DNA of 64,000 nt. It comes from an uncultured Bacteroides sp. (GTDB lineage: Bacteria; Bacteroidota; Bacteroidia; Chitinophagales; Chitinophagaceae). Where the stretch lies: positions 1 to 64,000 of the forward strand of contig CABHOP010000087.1 of NCBI GenBank assembly GCA_902168085.1, in the 5' to 3' direction. Positions 1 through 7,486 of the stretch are shown in pieces (positions within the stretch are counted from its first letter, which is position 1; each line of letters opens with the position of its first letter). Position numbers and translations under genes: made by a program. A model generated the notes under the pieces. The model was not told where the DNA came from. It saw only the letters and a list, made by a program, of their open reading frames with translations, and searched no databases.

Positions 1-74
1 TTTTTTTTCAAGCAGAAGACGGCATACGAGATCTAGTACGGTCTCGTGGGCTCGGAGATGTGTATAAGAGACAG
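1..74. other. Illumina Nextera i7 adapter left on contig end
   Basis: After eight T residues, bases 9-32 are the P7 flow-cell sequence, 33-40 an 8-nt index (CTAGTACG), 41-55 the i7 read-primer part and 56-74 the 19-bp Tn5 mosaic end (AGATGTGTATAAGAGACAG). This is the exact order of a Nextera i7 library adapter. Genomic sequence therefore starts at base 75. The ATG at 60 lies inside the mosaic end, so codons read from it are artificial. Confidence 0.98.
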
Positions 75-113
75 GTAGAAGAGGAAGTATTGTACATTTT
101 ACGAGGTGTAGAA

Positions 114-968
114 ATGGAAAGCGAAAAAACAGTTCTAGGTGACTTCGTTATATATAAATACCCAGAATGCATATCTATATTAACAGATAAGTACCCGACA
201 TTTGATCAGCACAATATATTCCTTGAATCTCATAAACCCCAAACCTTATTAGGTATTAAAGTAACGGCTGGAGAACAAAGAAAAACTGTTGAGTTAGCAG
301 ATAGTCTAGTAAGGTCTTTTGAAAATGTAATGAGCTATATAATTGGAGACTTAAAACATCGTAGGAGTGTTGGCGTTTTTACATTTCGTCCCTGGCTGTC
401 TATTTCAAGACTTATTTGTCGGGAAGGTGCAAGTTTAAGTTATTTTGGAGAGAATCAACCATCATTACCAATACGTTTAGTAAAGTCTGTAGGTGGAAAG
501 AAACCACAAGTAGATCAAATGCTATGGCCATTGATAACAAAGGTTAATAAGACTGAGATTGAAAAACGGATAATAAATGCAATAGAATGGGCAGGTAAAG
601 CATGTGCAGACCTTGATAATTCTAAAGCCCTTGTGCAATTTGTTTTTGCAATTGAAGGTATGTTACAATATGATGCAGGGGTATTCCTTACTCCCTCTAT
701 TACGAGTCAGATGAGTGAATGGCTAGCTTTCATAATTAGCGATACAGCAGATGGTCGGATGAAAATAGTAGAACACTGCAGGCGGATTTATAAAAAACGT
801 TCGGCTATAGCACATGGGGGTAAGGTCAGTATTGAACTTGATGATGTGTCAGTTGCCTTACAGCTAGTTAAGCTGATGATTAAAACGTTTTTGATTGTAG
901 AACCTTTCAATAAAATGAAAACTACTAAAGAGCTCAGTGATTATATAACGGAGCTTAAATTTAAGTAA
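114..968 (+). CDS. HEPN (Apea-like) domain protein, 5' end uncertain
   Basis: A protein of about 284 residues if it starts at the ATG at 114. The reading frame is open back into the adapter, so the natural start may lie upstream and be lost. The C-terminal half has the look of an Apea-like HEPN domain: a helix ending in R229-x4-H234 (RSAIAH) followed by GG, the R-x4-6-H motif of HEPN ribonucleases. The N-terminal half is not recognised. The gene is clearly more AT-rich than its neighbours and has no obvious partner here, which suggests horizontal acquisition, perhaps as part of a defence or toxin-antitoxin locus cut off by the contig end. The HEPN call rests on motif and helical context only. 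Confidence 0.6.
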   Translation: MESEKTVLGDFVIYKYPECISILTDKYPTFDQHNIFLESHKPQTLLGIKVTAGEQRKTVELADSLVRSFENVMSYIIGDLKHRRSVGVFTFRPWLSISRLICREGASLSYFGENQPSLPIRLVKSVGGKKPQVDQMLWPLITKVNKTEIEKRIINAIEWAGKACADLDNSKALVQFVFAIEGMLQYDAGVFLTPSITSQMSEWLAFIISDTADGRMKIVEHCRRIYKKRSAIAHGGKVSIELDDVSVALQLVKLMIKTFLIVEPFNKMKTTKELSDYITELKFK

Positions 969-1009
969 GCTAGCATACATTAGTATTTTGGTATATAGAT
1001 TCTTAGTTC

Positions 1010-1627
1010 TCAATGTCTTTTCTTCATCTCCGCTGCTATCTTATGGCTATCGCAATCATCGGTGGCTAATAGTTGCTGCACAATATTAGCGTGGCTCTCG
1101 TCATCCCTGTTCTGGCTTAGTTTAAAGATGGGGTAAATGCTTTCTATTTCTATTTCAAAACCTACTATAGCTTTCATCATAGGTTGCACATAGCCGGTCA
1201 TGCTCATGTTTTCCAGCAACTCAGGATGAGCTTGCGGGTCTTCGTATTTATGGGTCAGGTCGGTAAGTAGCTGCAATGTAAAGGCATCATCCATAAAGCG
1301 CATTTGCCCGCGGGCATGCACGGTCATATAGTTCCAAGTACTGCCAATGCCACGGGTAGTGTACCAACTGGCGCTAACATAGCAATGCGGCCCGGTAAAC
1401 AACACCAGCGCCTCGGGGTATTTCTCAAAAGCCAAATGATGATCGGTCTTGCGCATAATGTGGCCACGCAATATCATTTTACCATCGCGCTCATCTATCA
1501 GCACAGGCACCTGCGTAGCCACAGGTTGCGTTCCATCATAGCCCGCCATCATCACAAACGGATGTGCATGCATAAAGGTTTTAACGGCATCTTCGTCAGT
1601 TTCGGTAAACTCGGGCATTTTGTACAT
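1010..1627 (-). CDS. FMN-binding negative transcriptional regulator, PaiB family
   Basis: A 205-residue protein of the PaiB/FMN_bind_2 family, a split-barrel flavin-binding fold related to pyridoxamine-phosphate oxidases. It begins MYKMPEF, typical of the family, and has the conserved stretches TQVPVLID, GHIMRKTDHH, TGPHCYVSASWY and TWNYMTVHARG in the expected order. The length fits full-length family members. In Bacillus PaiB acts with PaiA in sporulation and protease control. Whether this homologue regulates anything is unknown, and no DNA-binding motif is evident. It is transcribed away from anmK. Confidence 0.88.
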   Translation of the reverse strand: MYKMPEFTETDEDAVKTFMHAHPFVMMAGYDGTQPVATQVPVLIDERDGKMILRGHIMRKTDHHLAFEKYPEALVLFTGPHCYVSASWYTTRGIGSTWNYMTVHARGQMRFMDDAFTLQLLTDLTHKYEDPQAHPELLENMSMTGYVQPMMKAIVGFEIEIESIYPIFKLSQNRDDESHANIVQQLLATDDCDSHKIAAEMKKRH

Positions 1628-1637
1628 GGGGCTAATT

Positions 1638-1700
1638 TAAGTCATAAGTTGTAAGTAATAAGTGATAAGTCTGCGAAGGGTACTTACAACTTTCGACTTA
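1638..1700. repeat. Inverted array of degenerate heptamers
   Basis: Between two divergent genes lie two arms (1638-1657 and 1681-1700) that are almost perfect reverse complements, including an exact 11-bp pair AAGTTGTAAGT/ACTTACAACTT. Each arm is built of degenerate 7-mers of the type ACTTANG, and the array extends to about 1713. Because it lies between gene starts it is not a simple terminator. It could be an intergenic repeat element of the genome. Confidence 0.7.
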
Positions 1701-1725
1701 AGACTTACGACTAAATTATTCTCCC

Positions 1726-1733
1726 TAAATTTG
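1726..1733 (+). promoter_or_regulatory. -7 box TAAATTTG of anmK, probably leaderless transcript
   Basis: An exact match to the Bacteroidota -7 consensus TAnnTTTG ends only 4 nt before the ATG at 1738. If transcription starts about 7 nt after the box, the mRNA would begin at or next to the start codon. Confidence 0.6.
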
Positions 1734-1737
1734 CGCA

Positions 1738-2838
1738 ATGGTTTACAAAGTAATCGGGTTGATGTCCGGCAGTTCGCTGGATGGGTTGGATATAGCTTTT
1801 GTGCAGCTGGATGAAGTGCGCGGACAATGGAGCTACGAGATATTGCATGCCGAATGTATGCCATATACTGCCGAATGGGCACAGCAATTGCAAAATGCAT
1901 CCAAACTATCAGTACCCGAATACCTGCGCCTCCATACGGCCTATGGCCGCTATACGGGCGAACTGGTAAATCAATTCATACAAGATAAAAGCATAGAGCA
2001 CCAGGTGCATTTCATAGCATCGCACGGGCATACTGTGCTGCACGAGCCTGCACAGCATACTACAGCACAAATAGGCTGCGGCGCTACCATAGCTGCCGTT
2101 ACGGGCCTGCCAGTCATCAACGACCTGCGTGCGCTGGATGTAGCCCTTGGCGGACAAGGCGCACCTATAGTACCCATAGGCGATAAGCTGCTGTTTGGCC
2201 AATACGATTACTGGCTGAATATTGGTGGCATTGCCAACATCACCGTACCTCATAACGATGGCCTGCTGGCCTATGATCTGTGCGCTGCCAACCAAGTGCT
2301 GAATACACTGGCGGGTAAAGCCGGCAAGCATATGGATACCAATGGTGGTATGGCTGCCGAAGGCAAACTGCTGCAAGATGTACTGGCATCGCTAAGCAGC
2401 CAGGAGTACTATCAGCGTACCGCGCCTAAATCTTTAAGTAACGAAACGGCAATGTCGCTTGTATCACCATCGCTGCTGGAAGTGGCTTATGAGGTACCGG
2501 ATGCCCTGCATACTGCCGTACAACATATAGCCGATGAAGTAAGCAAAGCCGTGCAGCTATACCCTGCACTTAGCAAAGAGCAACCTACATTGCTGATAAC
2601 AGGTGGCGGTGCTTTCAATGGCTTTTTGGTACAGCGTATTACAGAAGCGTTATTGCCGCTGAATGTATCGGTACACATACCTGACGAAACCACTATAAAA
2701 TATAAAGAAGCATTGGTAATGGCCCTGATAGGCACCCTACGCTGGAGAGAAGAAACCAATGTAATGAGCGGGGTAACAGGTGCCAGCCGCGATAGCATAG
2801 GTGGTGCCCTGTGGATGGGTCATAGTTATAATGGCTAG
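1738..2838 (+). CDS. anmK: Anhydro-N-acetylmuramic acid kinase
   Basis: A 366-residue cytoplasmic sugar kinase that phosphorylates and opens 1,6-anhydro-MurNAc to MurNAc-6-phosphate in cell-wall recycling. The family start motif GLMSGSSLDGLDIAF (residues 7-21), the phosphate loop NIGGIANIT and the C-terminal ITGGGAFNGF nucleotide-binding segment are all present, and the length is that of the family. The stop codon overlaps the end of the convergent gene by 4 bp, with no room for a terminator between them. No other cell-wall recycling gene is adjacent. Confidence 0.95.
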   Translation: MVYKVIGLMSGSSLDGLDIAFVQLDEVRGQWSYEILHAECMPYTAEWAQQLQNASKLSVPEYLRLHTAYGRYTGELVNQFIQDKSIEHQVHFIASHGHTVLHEPAQHTTAQIGCGATIAAVTGLPVINDLRALDVALGGQGAPIVPIGDKLLFGQYDYWLNIGGIANITVPHNDGLLAYDLCAANQVLNTLAGKAGKHMDTNGGMAAEGKLLQDVLASLSSQEYYQRTAPKSLSNETAMSLVSPSLLEVAYEVPDALHTAVQHIADEVSKAVQLYPALSKEQPTLLITGGGAFNGFLVQRITEALLPLNVSVHIPDETTIKYKEALVMALIGTLRWREETNVMSGVTGASRDSIGGALWMGHSYNG

Positions 2839-3593
2839 AAAATACGCTTTACCCAAGCCCAACTGCGGCGGAAGAAATTAGGTTTCTTATCACGCAGTGG
2901 GATGCCGCCGGTCATAACTGTAACTTCTTCAAGGATTTGGATTTCGCCGGGGTATAATATAATAGTTATATACTTGAACAAACTATCTTTAGAAATATTA
3001 AGGTTTTGTGTGAAATATGATGTGTATGAAATACGTATTTCAATATTTGGAGCATCATCTGCAAAGTTTAGATTAGCTACCGTTAAAGCGTATTTACCAT
3101 CTTCATCGGTACTGGTTCCTGATTTATGAAGCCCTCCTTGCAAGACCTGTACAGTTGCACCTAAGATGGGTTTGTTCATTTCGTCTAAAACCTGGCCTCT
3201 TATTTTCTGTGAAGTATCTGTTGTTTGCTTGTCACCTGCTTGCTGTGTTCTAATAGTATCTGCAATGGGTCTCGCTATTACATCCGCCGGTGCTGCGCCA
3301 ATAAGGAACAACAAGCCTGCAGCTAGCCAGTTCTTATGTAATGATGGGGCTTTTCTTGGCGCTTGTGCAAAAATATCCCTATTGACCTGTAGCGATGATA
3401 GCCTTCCGCAAACATTATCTTCTTTCTGTGTGGTGAAGAATTTATGTAGTTGACCATCCGTCCACCCCGTAAAATCTACCACACTCTTTTGGCAATGGCT
3501 GCAAAACCGCCCACGCTCATCGGGTGTCATCTGCGCCCAGTCTTAGTGGCAAGGTTGGGGTATGGAGAGTTGTATGGGTTTAGCCTTACTCAT
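2835..3593 (-). pseudogene. CarboxypepD_reg-like domain protein, interrupted by an early TAA
   Basis: The intact frame from an ATG at 3530 gives 231 residues: a four-cysteine N-terminal motif (FCSHCQKSVVDFT), one membrane segment (WLAAGLLFLIGAAPADVIA) and a carboxypeptidase-regulatory-like Ig fold (IRGQVLDEMNKPILGATV). Reading the same frame upstream to an ATG at 3593 gives MSKAKPIQLSIPQPCH-stop-DWAQMTPDERG. Members of this family normally begin with a lysine-rich stretch, IP-PC-x-x-W and MTP-GRFC, so the upstream part is clearly the true N-terminus and codon 17 is TAA (3543-3545), one base from GAA. Either the gene is a fresh pseudogene, translation restarts at 3530, or the base is an assembly error. 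Confidence 0.8.
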
Positions 3594-3647
3594 TACATAG
3601 CTAAGATAATCTATGCTGCGGGCTTTTATTTCATACAGATGTAATAT

Positions 3648-3947
3648 TTACATAAGCATGAAATTCTCTTTTGCCATTATTACATTGTAGGCTTTATCTA
3701 TAAAAGCAGAATCGTTGTAATTCTTGATATTGGTATTATCTACAAATAGCGGTGTGTACAACAACCCGGCTATTTCCGACTTAAGTTCAAACGAGCGGAT
3801 ATGCAACCATTGCTGACTATTATAGGTTGCACTTTTTACCTTACAGGAAATGGTCTGTATCTCTCCCAGCACATTGATACAATAAGATACATCTACATGT
3901 TCCTCATGGTTATTCACCTGCAGGCTAATAGTTATTTCCTTATACAT
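3648..3947 (-). CDS. Hypothetical protein, 99 aa
   Basis: A 99-residue soluble protein that I do not recognise. It has no signal peptide or membrane segment, and alternating hydrophobic residues in the first half suggest beta strands. It is last in a run of three minus-strand small genes (36, 63 and 99 codons) spaced 0 and 22 nt apart, so it is probably cotranscribed with two small membrane proteins. No competing frame in this interval looks like a gene. Confidence 0.55.
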   Translation of the reverse strand: MYKEITISLQVNNHEEHVDVSYCINVLGEIQTISCKVKSATYNSQQWLHIRSFELKSEIAGLLYTPLFVDNTNIKNYNDSAFIDKAYNVIMAKENFMLM

Positions 3948-3969
3948 ATTCCGATTATTTTAAAACCTT

Positions 3970-4161
3970 TTAATGTGCCAGTTTGCCTAGCGCATATGAC
4001 GGGCGCATATAGGGCAATAGAAGTAAAACCAGCATGTAGCCAAATACAGATATCAAAATAATACCCGCGATGTATAGTATACTATTCCTCAAAGAGAACA
4101 GCGCTTGTTTTGTTTGTATTTTTAAAAGTTTCCTGCGAAAAGCAGTATGATTGGATTCCAT
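3970..4161 (-). CDS. Small single-span membrane protein, 63 aa
   Basis: A 63-residue protein with a basic N-terminal region (RRKLLKIQTKQ) followed by one long hydrophobic segment (about residues 28-50, ILYIAGIILISVFGYMLVLL) and a short polar tail. The basic side should stay in the cytoplasm by the positive-inside rule. Its ATG follows directly on the stop codon of the 36-codon gene upstream (TAAATG), so the two are translationally linked. The family is not recognised. Confidence 0.55.
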   Translation of the reverse strand: MESNHTAFRRKLLKIQTKQALFSLRNSILYIAGIILISVFGYMLVLLLLPYMRPSYALGKLAH

Positions 4162-4272
4162 TTATTGGCTAAGAGAAAAGTAAAAGAGTGCGAAATAACT
4201 TATCATCATCATGGTCAATACTACAAACATCGTGATGATACCTATCAGGTTAAGTCTTTTATTGAAATTCAT
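4162..4272 (-). CDS. 36-residue membrane peptide
   Basis: A small open frame, ATG at 4272 to TAA at 4162, encodes 36 residues with a basic start (MNFNKRLN) and one hydrophobic helix rich in Ile and Met (LIGIITMFVVLTMMMISYF). The stop TAA abuts the ATG of the next gene. Tight packing with two further small genes and the clean transmembrane profile support it as real. Function is unknown. The call rests on organisation rather than homology. Confidence 0.5.
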   Translation of the reverse strand: MNFNKRLNLIGIITMFVVLTMMMISYFALFYFSLSQ

Positions 4273-4324
4273 AAAAATGATTAAAGACTTTCGTCATGGT
4301 GAAAAAAATTACTACAAAAAATAA

Positions 4325-4350
4325 GGGGCACTTGTTAATGCAAGTGCCCC
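4325..4350 (-). terminator. Intrinsic terminator of the cold-shock gene
   Basis: A perfect 10-bp stem (GGGGCACTTG/CAAGTGCCCC) with a 6-nt loop lies 19 bp after the cold-shock gene. On the minus strand it is followed by TTATTTTTTG. Confidence 0.85.
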
Positions 4351-4369
4351 ACAAAAACGTTATAGAATC

Positions 4370-4564
4370 TTAACTTACTCGTCTAACATTAATTGCATTC
4401 AGACCTTTTTTGCCGTCCTGCACTTCAAATGATACCTGGTCGTTTTCCCTGATATCGTCCTGAAGACCGGAAACGTGAACAAAAACATCTGCGCCACCAT
4501 TGCTTGGCGTAATGAAACCGAAACCTTTGGTTTCATTGAAAAATTTAACTGTACCTTCTTGCAT
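4370..4564 (-). CDS. Cold-shock domain protein, CspA family
   Basis: A 64-residue single cold-shock domain, an RNA/ssDNA-binding OB fold acting as an RNA chaperone. The two RNA-binding motifs are intact: RNP1 KGFGFI (residues 13-18) and RNP2 VFVHVS (27-32). It opens MQEGTVKFFNETKGF and closes GLNAINVRRV, as in full-length bacterial Csps. It is a single-gene unit with its own promoter (box at 4594-4601) and terminator (4325-4350). Which Csp paralogue this is cannot be told from the sequence. Confidence 0.95.
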   Translation of the reverse strand: MQEGTVKFFNETKGFGFITPSNGGADVFVHVSGLQDDIRENDQVSFEVQDGKKGLNAINVRRVS

Positions 4565-4593
4565 TTTTACTTTTCTAAAAAATTAATAATAAT

Positions 4594-4601
4594 CAAAGTT
4601 A
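4594..4601 (-). promoter_or_regulatory. -7 box TAACTTTG of the cold-shock gene
   Basis: An exact TAnnTTTG match on the minus strand, 29 nt before the ATG, predicting a short AT-rich 5' leader of about 23 nt. No good -33 TTG is seen at the usual spacing. Confidence 0.5.
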
Positions 4602-4796
4602 TAAATATATTATTGGTTTTCCTAAAATAATTGAAAAAATAAAGCTAACAAATTGTTAATCCATTACTGCTCAACACTATAGGGCTAAAAATTTATATCG
4701 ATCTTCTATTTCAAAAAAATAAAAAAAATAAAAAAAATTGTAGTTTTTATTTAATGTACCTTTATAAAGCATATGTATAACAATATGCACATCACC

Positions 4797-5009
4797 ATGG
4801 ATGAAATAACATGTGAGATAGATTTTTATAAAAGAAATCGAAAACACTTTGCAAGTATTTATGCCGGTAAGCATATTATCATTAAGGGACTTGAAGTAGT
4901 AGGTGTGTACAACAGCAATACGGAAGCTATAGCGCAGGCCGCTGTTTTATATTCGGTTGGCAGCTATATTATAGAACGACCTATGGTACTGCTCAATGAT
5001 AAACGTTGA
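4797..5009 (+). CDS. Small hypothetical protein, 70 aa
   Basis: A small soluble protein of 70 residues from the ATG at 4797, with two in-frame ATGs at 4773 and 4785 as alternatives. The segment YAGKHIIIKGLEVVGVYNSNTEA followed by a short helix resembles the two-strand-plus-helix pattern of DUF5678-like proteins (in which a YAGKWVAI-type stretch is typical), but the match is loose. It is divergent from the cold-shock gene across an AT-rich 230-bp spacer and is followed by the CsbD-like gene on the same strand. Confidence 0.5.
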   Translation: MDEITCEIDFYKRNRKHFASIYAGKHIIIKGLEVVGVYNSNTEAIAQAAVLYSVGSYIIERPMVLLNDKR

Positions 5010-5082
5010 TGCAACCTTTTAAAATTATCAATCATCATAAGACAGCGGCCTATCGGCAGATGTTCTATTTAAAACAAATAAA

Positions 5083-5274
5083 ATGACAGTAGAAGTATTA
5101 AAGAATTGGAATAAAATGAAAGGTCACCTGAAACGTGAATTCCCGATATTAAACAACAATGATGTAACACAAAGGACCGGTAAAGACGAAGAGATGATGC
5201 AAAACATACTCTTTAAAACCGGGAAGACAGAAGCAGAAATGACTTTGTTTCTAAACGATGTTTTAGCCAAATAA
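5083..5274 (+). CDS. CsbD-like small stress protein
   Basis: A 63-residue, highly charged helical protein. The pattern NWNKMKGHLKREFPILNNND...TGKDEEMMQNILFKTGKT matches the layout of CsbD-family proteins (W-x-x-x-K-G, then a short loop with D, then GK..E...L....GKT). CsbD proteins accumulate in general stress in other bacteria and their biochemical role is unknown. The gene ends in a clear terminator at 5291. Confidence 0.65.
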   Translation: MTVEVLKNWNKMKGHLKREFPILNNNDVTQRTGKDEEMMQNILFKTGKTEAEMTLFLNDVLAK

Positions 5275-5290
5275 ATTTCAACCTCCTTTC

Positions 5291-5318
5291 AAGAGCTACC
5301 ATTACAGGTAGCTCTTTT
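5291..5318 (+). terminator. Intrinsic terminator after CsbD-like gene
   Basis: The stem AAGAGCTACC/GGTAGCTCTT with a 6-nt loop (ATTACA) is followed by TTAA and lies 16 bp after the stop codon. Confidence 0.8.
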
Positions 5319-5335
5319 AATATGCACTAAATATA

Positions 5336-5695
5336 TCAATACTGCCCCGTACTCAGCATCACCAGTGTACAAGCTTCAATGGCATCTCCACCCTGCCCTT
5401 CTATCATGCGTTCCAGTTCAGGGTTTTCCGTGCCTGGGTTGAAGATGACACGTTTGGGTTTTAAAGAAAGGATGTAATCATAATAAGGTTTTTGATTGGT
5501 CGGATTAAGATACAGCGTTACCGTATCCACATCATCCATAGCAGGGTGTTCTTTAGTAATGGGCGTATCGCCTATCATGCCCTCCCTATTACCTATGGCT
5601 ATTACGGGATGCTTGTGTGCCCGCAGCCTTGTCGTGGCCAGGTAACTATATCTCGATGGGTTTTCTGATGCGCCTAATACTACTGTCTTTTTCAT
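5336..5695 (-). CDS. CoA-binding domain protein (YccU-like)
   Basis: A 119-residue single Rossmann-type CoA_binding_2 domain, as in YccU/YneT. It starts MKKTVVLGASENPSRYSY, with the nucleotide-binding turn G-A-S-x-x-P-x-R-x-S, and has a conserved central VIFNPGTENPEL and a C-terminal EACTLVMLSTGQY with the cysteine typical of the family. The length equals a complete stand-alone domain. The physiological role of these proteins is not established. Confidence 0.88.
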   Translation of the reverse strand: MKKTVVLGASENPSRYSYLATTRLRAHKHPVIAIGNREGMIGDTPITKEHPAMDDVDTVTLYLNPTNQKPYYDYILSLKPKRVIFNPGTENPELERMIEGQGGDAIEACTLVMLSTGQY

Positions 5696-5845
5696 AATGC
5701 AAAGTTAGCTCATGTATATGCTCAACGATACCCTATAAAAACAATGCCTGTATAGTGCAAGGCTATATAAATTTCACGTTTCCTTTATAACACTTTACAA
5801 GGCTTATTGATTAACTTTAGTAGGTATAACCAATACTATAGTCTT

Positions 5846-7021
5846 ATGCAGGCAGCATACATCATAGCAGGATACCGTACGGCAGTAGGCAAGGCCAAAC
5901 GCGGCGCATTTCGTTTCTATCGCCCGGATGACCTGGCGGTAGATGTGATAAAAGGGTTACTGGCCAGTGTACCCGAGCTAGACCCCAAACTGGTAGATGA
6001 CGTTGTTGTGGGCAATGCCGTGCCGGAGGCCGAACAAGGCCTGCAGGTAGGCCGCATCATCGCCAACCGTGCCGTAGGTGAATGGGCAGGTGGTGCTACG
6101 CTTAATAGATATTGTGCATCGGGCCTGGATGCAATAGCTATCGCCACGGCGAAAATACAAACAGGGCAAGCCGAATGTATTATAGCCGGAGGCACGGAAA
6201 GCATGAGCCTGGTACCTACTGCGGGCTGGCGCACCATGCCGAATTATGAAATAGTAAAAGAAAATGGTGACTACTACCTCAGCATGGGTCTTACCGCCGA
6301 GCAGGTAGCCAACGACTTTAAAGTATCGCGCGAAGACCAGGATGCATTTGCATTGGCATCGCACCAGAAAGCTATTAATGCCATAGAGCAGGGATATTTC
6401 AAAAAAGGCATCCTGCCTATAACGGTGAAGGACGTATATGTGAATGAAAAAGGCAAACGTGCCGAACGTGAAATAGTGGTAGATACCGACGAAGGGCCGC
6501 GTGCCGATACTTCTTTGGCCGTCTTAGCCAAGCTGCCACCCGTATTTGCGGCAGGTGGCTCGGTAACGGCCGGCAACTCTTCTCAAACATCCGATGGTGC
6601 GGCCTTCGTTATCGTGATGGGTGAAAAGCTGATGAACCAGCTGGGCTTAAAACCCTGGGGACGGTTGGTGAACTGTGCCAGTGCCGGTGTCGATCCGCGC
6701 ATTATGGGCATCGGGCCGATAGCTGCTGTACCTAAAGTATTAAAGCAGGCAAATATGAACCTGTCTGACATCGACCTGTTTGAGCTCAATGAAGCCTTTG
6801 CATCACAATCTATAGCGGTGATACGCGAGCTGGGCATCGATGCCGATAAAGTAAACATTAACGGTGGTGCTATATCCTTAGGCCACCCGTTAGGTTGTAG
6901 CGGTGCTAAGCTCACCATCCAGTTGCTGAATGACATGGAAAGGCTGGGCAAGAAATACGGCATTGTTACTGCCTGCGTAGGTGGTGGTCAGGGCATAGCC
7001 GGCATAATAGAAAAAATGTAG
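5846..7021 (+). CDS. Acetyl-CoA C-acyltransferase (thiolase)
   Basis: A 391-residue thiolase. The start was set at the ATG at 5846 (MQAAYIIAGYRTAVGK) because the 13 codons before it are not family-like. The nucleophile lies in NRYCASGLDAIA (about residue 90), the catalytic His in GGAISLGHPLGCSGA and the second Cys in ACVGGGQG, so all catalytic residues are present. It catalyses thiolytic cleavage of 3-ketoacyl-CoA, or condensation of two acetyl-CoA. The region before VNEKGKRAEREIVVDTDEGPR is the usual loop domain. No beta-oxidation partner lies beside it, and the acyl-CoA carboxylase at 8002 is on the other strand. Confidence 0.93.
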   Translation: MQAAYIIAGYRTAVGKAKRGAFRFYRPDDLAVDVIKGLLASVPELDPKLVDDVVVGNAVPEAEQGLQVGRIIANRAVGEWAGGATLNRYCASGLDAIAIATAKIQTGQAECIIAGGTESMSLVPTAGWRTMPNYEIVKENGDYYLSMGLTAEQVANDFKVSREDQDAFALASHQKAINAIEQGYFKKGILPITVKDVYVNEKGKRAEREIVVDTDEGPRADTSLAVLAKLPPVFAAGGSVTAGNSSQTSDGAAFVIVMGEKLMNQLGLKPWGRLVNCASAGVDPRIMGIGPIAAVPKVLKQANMNLSDIDLFELNEAFASQSIAVIRELGIDADKVNINGGAISLGHPLGCSGAKLTIQLLNDMERLGKKYGIVTACVGGGQGIAGIIEKM

Positions 7022-7040
7022 CAATCAACTACGCGAATAT

Positions 7041-7075
7041 AGAAAGGGCTATGCGCATAAACGTATAGCCCTTTC
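7041..7075. terminator. Bidirectional terminator hairpin
   Basis: A stem of about 12-15 bp (AGAAAGGGCTAT.../...ATAGCCCTTTCT) sits between the convergent thiolase and YXWGXW genes, 20 bp after the thiolase stop. Confidence 0.75.
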
Positions 7076-7111
7076 TGTTCCAAACTCTAAAACAAAACCT
7101 ACCCCACTCTT

Positions 7112-7420
7112 CTAACGCCTCCACCTGCCGGGTATCCATACCCATCCACGATGCCTGTTTACCCAATGCCCGGGCATCCATACCGCCCGTGGATGGGGTG
7201 GCACCACATAATATCCCCCACTCCATACATAGCTCCTGCCACGTGGCCTCCAGTCTTCTGCTACCCATACATGCCTTGGCGATGGTGGCGGCGGCATATG
7301 AACCACTACTGCGGCTCTGGGCCTCGCCGGTCGCACCCTTACTACTACCTGCGCCGCACTTTCAGCCACAATGCCCAACGTTAGTATCAGTAACAACAGA
7401 CTTGTCTTCATCGCTTTCAT
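7112..7420 (-). CDS. YXWGXW repeat secreted protein
   Basis: A 102-residue exported protein with a signal peptide (MKAMKTSLLLLILTLGIVAE, cleavage near AESAAQ). The mature part is rich in Pro, Arg and Trp, with tandem aromatic motifs HVWVAEDWRPRGRSYVWSGG and MPGHWVNRHRGWVWIPGRW, as in the YXWGXW repeat family of periplasmic or outer-surface proteins. The strong base-composition bias opens long spurious frames on the other strand. No function is known for the family. Confidence 0.85.
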   Translation of the reverse strand: MKAMKTSLLLLILTLGIVAESAAQVVVRVRPARPRAAVVVHMPPPPSPRHVWVAEDWRPRGRSYVWSGGYYVVPPHPRAVWMPGHWVNRHRGWVWIPGRWRR

Positions 7421-7486
7421 AATCTTCTGCCTTATAAAGATTAGATAGCGGAAAATGTAGAAGGTTTAATTAATAGAATGGAGAAA

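Noticed and set aside
60-113. Eighteen extra N-terminal codons of the first gene
   Set aside because: The ATG at 60 and the next residues (MYKRQ) come from the Tn5 mosaic end of the adapter, not from the genome.
4677-4874. A 65-codon frame on the minus strand
   Set aside because: It overlaps the better candidate at 4797, is rich in Phe and Tyr from AT-rich DNA, and looks like a shadow frame.
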